From positions 1 through 9,348 of the forward strand of contig JAITQR010000280.1 of the NCBI GenBank assembly GCA_031288815.1: 9,348 bases of DNA, given 5' to 3'. The position numbers and the translations under genes are program-made. How positions within the stretch are numbered: the stretch's first letter is position 1; every line of letters begins with the position of its first letter. Below are positions 1-6,124 of the stretch, piece after piece. Below the pieces are notes generated by a model. The model had not been told where the DNA came from. It ran no database searches and worked only from the letters and a program-made list of their open reading frames with translations. This DNA is from Treponema sp. GTDB taxonomy: Bacteria; Spirochaetota; Spirochaetia; Treponematales; Breznakiellaceae.

Positions 1-817
1 TGGCCCGGCGGAGATCAGTCATGTCCGTGACCCGGTCTTTCACCACGATGCCGTCTATGTCGAAGGGAAGTTTCTTCCGCTTTTCCGAGACCTTTGCCCG
101 GTACGCGATTACCTCTTCCGGGCCGGGGAATTCCAGGGTTTCGGTTACCGTAAACCCCTGTTTTTTAAGCCAGCGGATCTTTTCGATTTCGTCTTTGAAG
201 TAGGCGTCGTCCCCGGCTGCCGCGGCGTCGTAGACCATAAGGGAAAGATCCTCGCAGCCGGCGCCGTCCTTGCGCCGCATAATGCCGTTGGCGGCGTTCC
301 GGCAATTGGCCTTGTCGCTGTACTTCTTCCGCCACATATCGTGGGTCATCACCACTTCTCCCCGGACGCCGCCGGAAAAACCGCCCTCCAGCTCCGCCAG
401 CACCCCGGCCATGCGCCTGGCGTTGGCCGTGATCTCGTCCCCTACCGCACCATCCCCCCTGGTGATGGCCTTTACCAGACGGCCCTTCTCGTATTGGAGT
501 TCCAGGCTTGCCCCGTCCAATTTGTACTGGACTATGTAAGAGGGAAACTTCATCTTTCCGGCCCATTCCCTGAATTCCTCGGGATTTGCCGCCTTGTCCT
601 GGCTCCCCATGGGAATAAGGTGCCGGGCCTTGGGAAAGCCATCCACGTTGTCGGCCCCCACCTTTTTAAGAACCGGATTTTCCGGATCCAGCCGCTTAAG
701 TTCGTCCCAGAGTTCGTCAAACTCCGCGTCGCTGATCTCCCCTTCGCCGTTGTAGTAAGAATCCTGGTAGCGCCTGATAAGGTGTTCCAGCGCGGCGATT
801 CTCTTTTTATCTTTCAT
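1..817 (-). CDS. ligA: NAD-dependent DNA ligase (LigA family), N-terminal part, runs off left edge
   Basis: The enzyme seals nicks in duplex DNA during replication and repair, using NAD+ to adenylate itself. Only the first 272 residues are visible; the family is usually about 670, so the OB, zinc-finger, HhH and any BRCT regions would lie left of the window. The Ia (NMN-binding) domain is at about residues 8-45, with YY at 21-22 and ISDAEFDEL at 28-36. The adenylation domain follows: KLDG at 99-102 (K99 is the AMP-accepting lysine), TRGDG at 119-123 with GDEIT at 126-130, VRGEV at 151-155 with the catalytic Glu at 154, RNAANG near 180, and DIDGIVVK at 253-260. It diverges from textbook LigA: PMGSQ at 69-73 replaces the usual MLSL, and Gln97 sits where a conserved Glu two residues before the lysine is usual. 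The ATG at 817 overlaps the trmB stop (ATGA), implying translational coupling. The family is certain; whether it is the main or a second ligase is not. Confidence 0.93.
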   Translation of the reverse strand, partial: MKDKKRIAALEHLIRRYQDSYYNGEGEISDAEFDELWDELKRLDPENPVLKKVGADNVDGFPKARHLIPMGSQDKAANPEEFREWAGKMKFPSYIVQYKLDGASLELQYEKGRLVKAITRGDGAVGDEITANARRMAGVLAELEGGFSGGVRGEVVMTHDMWRKKYSDKANCRNAANGIMRRKDGAGCEDLSLMVYDAAAAGDDAYFKDEIEKIRWLKKQGFTVTETLEFPGPEEVIAYRAKVSEKRKKLPFDIDGIVVKDRVTDMTDLRRA

Positions 818-1650
818 GGCCGCTCCCCTGATTTTTTTTCAAAAAACAACTCCCAGACCCGGCGCCGCCCGGCGATTCCTTTCGCCTCAAAGCTGGTTTG
901 GGGCCGCCAGGGCTGCCGTGGGGCGAAGCCTCCGTCAAAGCCCCCATCGAGTCCCTCGGCGAAACCTCCTGATTCTCCGGCGGAACCCTCATTGGGTCCG
1001 GCGTAGGGATTAAAAAGAAGGGGCGTAGCGGAGAGTTCGGCCAGGGCCCGGCGGGCGTAGTCTTCCCAGTCGGTAACCATGTACACATAACCGCCCTCCC
1101 TGAGCTTCCTTGCCAGCAGATCCGTGAAAAGCCGGGTAACCAGGCGACGCTTGTGGTGCCGTTTCTTAGGCCAGGGATCGGGGAAGAAGATGTGGAAAGC
1201 CGCGAGGGATCTCTCCCCTATCATCTTTTCCAGCGTTTCTACCGCGTCATGCTCGATAATCCTGATGTTGGTAAGACAGCGCCTCCCGGTTTCCCAAAGC
1301 AGCCGCCCGATGCCGGGACGGTATACCTCCAGGCCCAGGTAGTTTTGCCCCGGATTTGCCTGGGCTATCTCCGCCGTGGCGATCCCCATGCCGAAGCCTA
1401 TTTCCACGGTAACGGGGTTACTGTTGCCGAATAAGGCGCGATAATCCAGAATCCGGCCGCTTGAATCGAAAAGGACGCTGAAGCGGGGAGAAAGCTCCCT
1501 GTAGGAACGTTGTTGGGCCGGGCTCATCCTGCCCGAGCGGAGGACGTAGCTTTTTATCCCCCTGCGGGAGGCGGACAGAACAGGCTCCCCTTCCCCGCCG
1601 GCCGGATTTTGGAAAAGCTCTTTTTTTTCATCCTGCTCGGCTTTACCCAT
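814..1650 (-). CDS. trmB: tRNA (guanine-N7-)-methyltransferase TrmB
   Basis: Uses S-adenosylmethionine to form 7-methylguanosine at position 46 in the variable loop of tRNAs, in the cytoplasm. From the ATG at 1650 the protein has 278 residues (E. coli form about 239). Family landmarks in order: IKSYVLRSGRMSPAQ at about 32-46, the SAM-binding loop VEIGFGMG at 82-89, GLEVYRPGIG at 106-115, HDAVE at 134-138, the signature FFPDPWPKKRHHKRR at 155-169, TDWEDYA at 193-199 and the closing RPQTSFEAKG at 249-258. A Gly-rich insert at about 215-247 explains much of the extra length. An in-frame TTG at 1677 would add nine residues and overlap the lipoprotein gene; I prefer the ATG, which follows that gene's stop by 10 nt with a weak AAGG upstream. 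The stop TGA overlaps the ligase start by four bases. It is the middle gene of a lipoprotein-trmB-ligase operon. Confidence 0.96.
   Translation of the reverse strand: MGKAEQDEKKELFQNPAGGEGEPVLSASRRGIKSYVLRSGRMSPAQQRSYRELSPRFSVLFDSSGRILDYRALFGNSNPVTVEIGFGMGIATAEIAQANPGQNYLGLEVYRPGIGRLLWETGRRCLTNIRIIEHDAVETLEKMIGERSLAAFHIFFPDPWPKKRHHKRRLVTRLFTDLLARKLREGGYVYMVTDWEDYARRALAELSATPLLFNPYAGPNEGSAGESGGFAEGLDGGFDGGFAPRQPWRPQTSFEAKGIAGRRRVWELFFEKKSGERP
910..1008 (-). repeat. Gly-rich imperfect-repeat insert within trmB
   Basis: This stretch encodes about 33 residues inside TrmB, between the conserved TDWEDYA region and the closing RPQTSFE motif. The protein reads GGFAEGLDGGFDGGFAP in its core, three GGF units in a row. 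At DNA level, ggaggtttcgcc and ggaggcttcgcc match at 11 of 12 bases, consistent with expansion by slippage. Other TrmB proteins normally have only a short loop here. It is probably a flexible surface loop. Confidence 0.6.
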
Positions 1651-1660
1651 GGCAAAGACG

Positions 1661-2308
1661 CTACCTTGTAGACACAAAATCGGTCATAGCGGAGCTAAGA
1701 TATTCGGTGTCTTCCGCCCAAAGGGCGGCGCTTCTGGTATCCTGGGGGAGGCTCAGGGACGAAAGGGCCCCTTCCAAAGCGCTAAGGCTTAGGATCCGGA
1801 TGGCGTTTCCCTGGGCGTTGTAGCAGATAATTTTGTTCGACGGATATTGGGACTCAATCTGATACCGGTCGTCGCTGATTGTGAGAACGGGGAAAGGGAA
1901 ACGGCTGCTCGCCGGGGCGTCGAAGGCAAAAGTCCGATCGGTTTTTTCGCCGCCCTTGGTTATCAGTATTGCCCGGTAAAGCCCCCGGGGCAGCCCTTCG
2001 TTCCCAACCATGGCGATGTTCCGGCTGCCGATCCAGATTCGTCCTTCTTCCTCAAAACTTATCCAGTCTTCCGGCGTCAGCACCCAACGCAGCCCTTCCC
2101 GGTCATGGCGGAGATGGAGTTCCGCAAGGTTTTCTATACCGTCATCGTCCTCGGGAAGCACAAAAAAAGTGAAACGCTCCTCCGTTCCGGCGGAACTCTG
2201 GTAATACACCAGTTCCAGAAAGCCAAAGGCGATCTTTGGCTCTGTACGGGAACAGGAAAAGAGAAAAACCAGACATACAAAAAAACCCAATGGGAATATT
2301 GTTTTCAC
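1661..2308 (-). CDS. putative lipoprotein of unknown function
   Basis: A 215-residue protein I do not recognise by family. Its N-terminus is a lipoprotein signal: MK, a hydrophobic run PLGFFVCLVFLF, and the lipobox LFSC with the modified cysteine at residue 19. The product should therefore be lipid-anchored at the periplasmic face of the inner membrane or in the outer membrane. The mature part is mixed alpha/beta in character, with no transmembrane segment, repeat or obvious catalytic motif, and starts RTEPKIAFGFLELVYYQ. The start is a GTG at 2308; AAGGG overlaps this codon rather than lying at normal Shine-Dalgarno distance, and a good promoter ends six bases before it, so translation may be leaderless. 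It is the first gene of an operon with trmB and the ligase. That link suggests shared transcription, not a shared function. Confidence 0.85.
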   Translation of the reverse strand: MKTIFPLGFFVCLVFLFSCSRTEPKIAFGFLELVYYQSSAGTEERFTFFVLPEDDDGIENLAELHLRHDREGLRWVLTPEDWISFEEEGRIWIGSRNIAMVGNEGLPRGLYRAILITKGGEKTDRTFAFDAPASSRFPFPVLTISDDRYQIESQYPSNKIICYNAQGNAIRILSLSALEGALSSLSLPQDTRSAALWAEDTEYLSSAMTDFVSTR

Positions 2309-2314
2309 CCTTAG

Positions 2315-2344
2315 AATATAATCGCCGCTTTAAGGCTGTTGCAA
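2315..2344 (-). promoter_or_regulatory. sigma70-type promoter for lipoprotein-trmB-ligase operon
   Basis: Read on the minus strand, TTGCAA (2344-2339) is a -35 match, then an 18-nt spacer, then TATATT (2320-2315) as -10. The -10 ends six bases before the GTG start at 2308, so transcription would begin at about the first base of the coding region. This is a by-eye consensus match, not an experimental start. A perfect TATAAT also reads on the plus strand at 2317-2322, overlapping this -10, but has no convincing -35. Confidence 0.6.
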
Positions 2345-2370
2345 TCCCCGGATCATTGATCTTGCCTTAA
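2330..2370. repeat. nested inverted repeats sharing one centre in divergent intergenic region
   Basis: TTAAGGC at 2330-2336 is repeated as GCCTTAA at 2364-2370, and inside it CAAT (2342-2345) faces ATTG (2355-2358). Both pairs are symmetric about base 2350. The element lies between the divergent genes at 2308 and 2391 and covers the -35 of the minus-strand promoter. It could be a regulator-binding dyad or, in a plus-strand transcript, a weak hairpin. No known operator consensus was recognised. Confidence 0.4.
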
Positions 2371-2384
2371 GGGAACACTATGGT
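2356..2384 (+). promoter_or_regulatory. possible promoter for the 533-aa membrane protein gene
   Basis: TTGATC (2356-2361), a 17-nt spacer and TATGGT (2379-2384) give a passable -35/-10 pair on the plus strand. The -10 ends six bases before the ATG at 2391, so this promoter too would give a leaderless message. The alternative is the TATAAT at 2317-2322, which lacks a -35 but would leave a leader of about 60 nt carrying the inverted repeats and the GGTGGA before the ATG. I cannot choose between them from sequence. Confidence 0.3.
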
Positions 2385-2390
2385 GGAATA

Positions 2391-3992
2391 ATGAAGGCTT
2401 TTTCTTCCCTCCTGGCTGCGCTGTTTTTTCTCCTCCCGGCCCTATCCCTCTTCTGCGGGGAAAGGGAAAGGCGGGAAGCCCTGAAAACCGCCTTTCGGGA
2501 ACGGAAGATCCTCTGGGAGGAGCGTTCACTGCTGGCCGAATACGGCGGCTTCGGTTCTTCCCTGCTGATCCGGCCTCTCCCCCCGGGGCGGGATTCCAAA
2601 GAGGCGGAGGACGCGATGCTCTTTGTGCTGGCCGTTCCCCTTACCGGCCAGGGGGAGCTTCCCGACGGCCGGGAGGAGGCGGAAGAACTACCTCTGCGTT
2701 TCAGAGCCGCCCTTTCGCTTATCGACAAGATAAACGGAGAAACGGAAGCCGGCGCGTCCCGGCCAGAGATTATAGTGGCTTTTCTGGGCGATGAGGGGGC
2801 CCTTCCCCCGGAAATCGCAAAGCGTCCGCGCCGGGGCCTTGAGGATGTCCTCAATCTCCTTGAGGATCCGGAGCGTACGGTTCTGTGGTACCTGGATATA
2901 GGGAGCCGGGAAGCCCCGAATCACCTGGAGATCCACCACGGGACGGCGGAGGGGATCGCCTCCCTGGGCATTATCCGCCGGATCCCCGGCCTTTGCGAGG
3001 AACTTTCCATCCCCTGGTCTTTTGCCGCCCCTTTCAACGGGCTCTATAAACTCCGCCTCCTCAAAGGCCCCCCGGTACTGCGGCGGGTTTTTGAGGAAGG
3101 AACCGACGCGCTCTATATTTCAGCGGGTTACGGCCCCCTCCCCTCTCCCGCCCTCACCGGGGAAAACCTGGGGGAATTTATCTACCGTTACCTCGGCGCC
3201 CTGGACACAAGCGGGGCGCGGGACCGGCATTACGCGATGACGCAGTTGCCCCTGGCGACGGTTTTCCTCTCCGAATACGCTATCGCCGTCTTTTTTCTCG
3301 CCGGCGGCGCGGTATCCCTGCTGCTTCTGCTGATCTTCTGGAACAGACGGAAGCGGCTTTTTTCCGGCGTAAAACTTTCAAGCATAATTGTTATAGCCCT
3401 TATCGGCGCGGGCATCCTTGTGTCGGGTTTTTTGGACATCGGTTTTATCCCCCTCTGGGCCGCGGCTTTTCTTTTTGTTCTTCCCGCCGGCATACTCCAC
3501 AAGCCCGTCCCATTCTTTGCCGGAACCTTTCTTGCCATGGGCTACATCGTCTGGGCGGGCTTTTTTTTCTTCCGGCAAGGGGAAGTCCCGGCTTCGGCTC
3601 TCCCCCCGATTCGGGAACTGGAGGCCCCGGGGCCCGGCCTTTCCCCTGGATCCGGCAAAGGGGAAGACTTCAGCGCGGAGATCCGGAGCCGGAAGCTTTT
3701 GAGCCTGCGGATCATCGATCTTTCCCTCCGGTCCAGGGAAAAACCCCTGCGCTTCGATGTCTCCCTCTCAAGCTCCGCGCCCCCTATCCTTATCCACTCC
3801 GCCCCGGTACCCTTTGCCCTCAGCGACAACAGCGACAGGGCCGAATTCTTCCTGGGCGAAGATCCTCCCAATCCCCTAAACATGGAAATATACCTGTCCG
3901 GTGATTTCAGGGGCGTCCTGCAAGCGGAAGCCCTCTTTGGGAGCGAGGACGGATACCTACGGATACGGAAGGAGATTGAAATTGGGGATTAG
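2391..3992 (+). CDS. exported multi-pass membrane protein of unknown function
   Basis: A 533-residue protein with a clear topology but no family I can name with confidence. Residues 1-22 form a signal peptide or anchor (MKAFSSLLAALFFLLPALSL). Residues about 23-290 would be a large extracytoplasmic domain, followed by four hydrophobic segments at about 295-318, 329-350, 352-369 and 374-394, then a soluble tail of about 140 residues rich in beta-type sequence. The soluble domain has the order LFVLAVPL (77-84), EIIVAFLGDEG (126-136) and VLWYLDIGS (164-172), which loosely recalls the strands around the metal site in M28-type peptidase folds; the metal-binding His and Asp/Glu set is not evident, so at most it is a degenerate relative. 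The ATG at 2391 is preceded by GGTGGA, a weak ribosome site. The gene stands alone, divergent from the lipoprotein operon and convergent with the LppM-like gene, ten bases away. Confidence 0.85.
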   Translation: MKAFSSLLAALFFLLPALSLFCGERERREALKTAFRERKILWEERSLLAEYGGFGSSLLIRPLPPGRDSKEAEDAMLFVLAVPLTGQGELPDGREEAEELPLRFRAALSLIDKINGETEAGASRPEIIVAFLGDEGALPPEIAKRPRRGLEDVLNLLEDPERTVLWYLDIGSREAPNHLEIHHGTAEGIASLGIIRRIPGLCEELSIPWSFAAPFNGLYKLRLLKGPPVLRRVFEEGTDALYISAGYGPLPSPALTGENLGEFIYRYLGALDTSGARDRHYAMTQLPLATVFLSEYAIAVFFLAGGAVSLLLLLIFWNRRKRLFSGVKLSSIIVIALIGAGILVSGFLDIGFIPLWAAAFLFVLPAGILHKPVPFFAGTFLAMGYIVWAGFFFFRQGEVPASALPPIRELEAPGPGLSPGSGKGEDFSAEIRSRKLLSLRIIDLSLRSREKPLRFDVSLSSSAPPILIHSAPVPFALSDNSDRAEFFLGEDPPNPLNMEIYLSGDFRGVLQAEALFGSEDGYLRIRKEIEIGD

Positions 3993-4002
3993 CCCCTTCC
4001 GC

Positions 4003-4686
4003 TTACCACAGCGCTTCCACCGAAAGCCCCTTCTCCAGGGAGAGGAGACGGGACAGGGGGATGGAGAAGGAAAGCTCTTTTCCCCGGTTTACCAGGACGG
4101 CCCCTTCTATTTCCCCGGCGGGTGTTCCCTCCCGGTCAAGAAGGGAGAGTTCCCCCTCCGCCGGAACTTTGAAATTCAGTTCCAGGCCGCGGCCCGGAAA
4201 AACGCTTTCCAGCAGGGCAAGAGTTTCCGCGCTGAGTTTCGCGCCCCGGGTCAGGCGGAGCAAAAGACGGGTCTTGTTCCCCCGTTTGTCGAGAACGGCA
4301 TCTTCCCCGCCCGCGTCGAGCAGGGGGAGCAGATCCTCAAGGCCGGCAAAATCTATCAGCGCCCGGTTGATCAGGTCTCCGCCTTCCTCTTTCCGGGAAA
4401 AGGATCGCAGCTTAAGCCGGGGGAGCCGGCTCATGGTACGCTCAAAGTCCGCCCGGCCTGTGGGAATAGTCTCCCAGCGCCGGTTGCCATCCAGCCGCCC
4501 CAAGGAATCCAGTTCCCCGGCCACCCGGTACTCCAGGGCGATCCGGCCGGAACCATCGGCCTTGACGGAGATATCCGCCTTGAGGCCGAAACACGAGGAA
4601 AGGCCCGTTCCAAGGATCACGGCGGCAAAAAAGACCGCTCCTTTGCGGAAAGCGGCGGAAAGGCGGGTTAAAATTCTTCCGAACAT
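4003..4686 (-). CDS. LppM-like (DUF3153-like) lipoprotein
   Basis: A 227-residue predicted lipoprotein. After a basic N-terminus (RILTRLSAAFRKG) comes a hydrophobic run and the lipobox LSSC, with the lipidated cysteine at residue 32. The mature protein opens ADISVKADGSGRIALEYRV, the 'beta-strand, DGSG, beta-strand' opening that I associate with the LppM/DUF3153 group of lipoproteins; this is pattern recognition and could be a parallel family. I see no C-terminal membrane segment, which some LppM-like proteins have. Function is unknown. The ATG at 4686 lies inside the end of the DUF503 gene (19-base overlap), with AGGA nine bases upstream as ribosome site, so the two are co-transcribed and probably coupled. 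Its stop is ten bases from the stop of the convergent membrane-protein gene, and I see no convincing terminator between them. Confidence 0.82.
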   Translation of the reverse strand: MFGRILTRLSAAFRKGAVFFAAVILGTGLSSCFGLKADISVKADGSGRIALEYRVAGELDSLGRLDGNRRWETIPTGRADFERTMSRLPRLKLRSFSRKEEGGDLINRALIDFAGLEDLLPLLDAGGEDAVLDKRGNKTRLLLRLTRGAKLSAETLALLESVFPGRGLELNFKVPAEGELSLLDREGTPAGEIEGAVLVNRGKELSFSIPLSRLLSLEKGLSVEALW

Positions 4687-4955
4687 ATATGCATATCCTG
4701 AATACGAACCGGGACATCCTTCTCAACGATCTCAAAAGCCTTCTGGAGCACCGATTCACCGAAACTGCGGGAATTGGAAACCAGGGCGCCGCCGATCTGG
4801 GCAAAGGAAAGAGAATCCTGCAGATCCACTTCCGCGACGCTCATGTTGAAGCGCCTCTGGAGTTTGTCCTTTACCGAGCGGATTATGCGCCGTTTTTCTT
4901 TTATGTTGCCGATATCGGGGATCTCAATAATCATCTGTATCATGGAAACAATCAT
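4668..4955 (-). CDS. DUF503 / YlxP-family protein
   Basis: A 95-residue protein with the DUF503 hallmarks in order: a first hydrophobic strand MIQMIIEIPDIG, then NIKEKRRIIRSVKDKLQRRF (matching the family's SLKEKR..RS...R...RFN), then NMSVAEVDLQDS, then IGGALVSNS. Family members are small, soluble, conserved proteins often encoded next to infB and rbfA and suspected of a role around ribosome assembly or RNA; no biochemical activity is firmly set. Here it is instead followed by a lipoprotein gene. A GTG at 4979 would add eight residues, but they fall across the promoter and the family begins at the ATG, so I start at 4955. There is no Shine-Dalgarno before this ATG; the promoter -10 ends only nine bases upstream. 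Confidence 0.9.
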   Translation of the reverse strand: MIVSMIQMIIEIPDIGNIKEKRRIIRSVKDKLQRRFNMSVAEVDLQDSLSFAQIGGALVSNSRSFGESVLQKAFEIVEKDVPVRIQDMHICSEEF

Positions 4956-4964
4956 AGTGGGAAA

Positions 4965-4993
4965 AATATACTGTACCACATCGATGCATGCAA
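4965..4993 (-). promoter_or_regulatory. promoter for DUF503-lipoprotein operon
   Basis: On the minus strand TTGCAT (4993-4988), a 17-nt spacer and TATATT (4970-4965) form a strong sigma70-like pair. Nine bases separate the -10 from the ATG at 4955, so the predicted leader is only about two or three bases long. The pair resembles the promoter at 2315-2344 (TTGCAA and TATATT). Confidence 0.65.
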
Positions 4994-5098
4994 TGGATCG
5001 TCCGCGCTGCCTGTTCCTTTTATAGAATGTTCCCGGAATTCAAAAATAGAGAACCTCTTGTTCCTTGGACTTGTCGGTACCAGCCTAAGGCTTCGTTT
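4994..5098. other. intergenic region between TPR and DUF503 genes
   Basis: This stretch lies between the DUF503 promoter and the end of the TPR gene. I see no open reading frame with family features here. It holds an AGCCT-t-AGGCT palindrome near 5082-5092 and the weak terminator candidate at 5043-5067. Confidence 0.5.
5043..5067 (-). terminator. weak terminator candidate after TPR gene
   Basis: On the minus strand GGAAC, a five-base loop AAGAG and GTTCT form a short stem (four Watson-Crick pairs and one G-T), followed within a few bases by TTTTT. The stem is weak, so this may be chance. It lies about 35 bases past the TPR stop codon, where the UPRT-TPR transcript should end. Confidence 0.3.
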
Positions 5099-6124
5099 CT
5101 AAGGGCTCTCAGTCTCAGTCTCGACCCCGGCTTCCTGCTCCGTTGAGACCTGCTTCATCCCGTTTATAATCTCCAGCACCCGGTCACGGTTTTTCGGGCT
5201 GAGTTTTTCGTCCACCGCCAGGTTTTCCAGAGCCTCCAGATCGGTAAAATCACTTGAAACCGCCCCCTCCAGTTCCGCAAGACCTTCCGGATTTTCGCCG
5301 TCCGCGATAAGCAGGGCCCGGGCAAGGCCGAAACGGACATCCTGCCGGTTCAAATCCGCGGTATCCGGGGAAAGCTCGTTTAAGGTTGTACGGTACTCCT
5401 CTATAGCTTTCGCGTAAAGTTCCGCGGCTTCCAGCGTCTGGGCGTATTCGTAACGGGCTTTAGGATCCGAATTGTTGAGCAGGAATTTGGCGTAAGTATC
5501 AACGGCTTCCACCTTGTTCTGTGCTTTCTGTGCACGGGCGTAGAGGAGGAGGACGTCTTTGTTTTCTTCCAGGGCATAAGGATTTTTCAGCAAGGTCTTT
5601 TCCGCTTCCTCGAATTTGTTTATGGCGAAAAGCACCAGGGCGTAGTTGTAACCGTCATCCGCGCTTTCCGGAATCAGGGCCAATATCCGCTGGTAGTACT
5701 GTTCGGCCTTGCCAAGCTCGCCGGTTTTGATTCGGGTATAAGCGGCCGCCTTGAGAGCCATGGTGTTTTTAGGATCCCTGGCCAGTATCCGGTCAAAAAT
5801 AGCCGCCGCTTCCTCGTAGCGGCCTGTTTCAAAGGCTATCCGCCCCAGATTATACTCACTGGCAACCTGGGTCTTGTCCGCCGCTTTGGCCCGGTTAAGC
5901 CAGCGTTCCGCCTCCTCAAATTTACCCAGTTCAAAATAGGCCATACCAATGCTGTAATACTCTTCCGCGGAAGCCCCAAAACTGACACAAGAACCGTATG
6001 AAAATAGATACATGACGAAGAAGACGCTGACGATGAAAATGCCGCCATTTTTTCTCTTTGGCTGGGGTAGGCCGCCGTTTCGCCCTGGTTTTGGATTTAA
6101 TTTTTCACTTTTATATCGGTTCAT
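5099..6124 (-). CDS. membrane-anchored or exported TPR protein
   Basis: A 341-residue protein. It starts with a basic, Pro/Gly-rich segment of about 27 residues, then a hydrophobic segment at about 28-47 (GIFIVSVFFVMYLFSYGSC), then tetratricopeptide repeats. Clear repeats lie at about 53-86 (core GMAYFELGKFEEAERWL), 87-120 (LGRIAFETGRYEEAAAIF) and 121-154 (RIKTGELGKAEQYYQRIL); weaker ones follow to about 255. The tail after 290 is acidic. The hydrophobic segment could be an uncleaved anchor or a signal cut after ASA at 51-53; the Cys at 46 has a poor lipobox (YGSC). TPR arrays bind protein partners, so a periplasmic scaffold role is likely, but the partner is unknown. The ATG at 6124 directly abuts the UPRT stop (TAA then ATG), so it is the second gene of that operon and translationally coupled. 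Confidence 0.88.
   Translation of the reverse strand: MNRYKSEKLNPKPGRNGGLPQPKRKNGGIFIVSVFFVMYLFSYGSCVSFGASAEEYYSIGMAYFELGKFEEAERWLNRAKAADKTQVASEYNLGRIAFETGRYEEAAAIFDRILARDPKNTMALKAAAYTRIKTGELGKAEQYYQRILALIPESADDGYNYALVLFAINKFEEAEKTLLKNPYALEENKDVLLLYARAQKAQNKVEAVDTYAKFLLNNSDPKARYEYAQTLEAAELYAKAIEEYRTTLNELSPDTADLNRQDVRFGLARALLIADGENPEGLAELEGAVSSDFTDLEALENLAVDEKLSPKNRDRVLEIINGMKQVSTEQEAGVETETESP

Noticed and set aside
341..1006. 221-codon plus-strand reading frame over the trmB and ligase genes
   Set aside because: It lies opposite two clearly recognised genes, and its protein is Pro/Arg/Ser-rich with no family features; such frames are expected in GC-rich coding DNA.
1651..1677. TTG start at 1677 giving TrmB nine more residues
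   Set aside because: TTG is rarer, the extension overlaps the lipoprotein gene and adds no family-conserved residues; the ATG at 1650 fits better.
3982..4001. GGGG-attag-CCCC hairpin between convergent genes as a terminator
   Set aside because: The stem is only four pairs, has no T-run on either strand and overlaps coding sequence.
3901..4849. Long plus-strand frames (256 and 262 codons) over the LppM-like lipoprotein gene
   Set aside because: The minus-strand frame has a proper signal peptide, lipobox and ribosome site, while the plus-strand translations are low-complexity Arg/Ser/Pro or Gly-rich sequence.
5082..5092. AGCCT-t-AGGCT palindrome as terminator of the TPR gene
   Set aside because: The one-base loop cannot close as a hairpin and no T-run follows.
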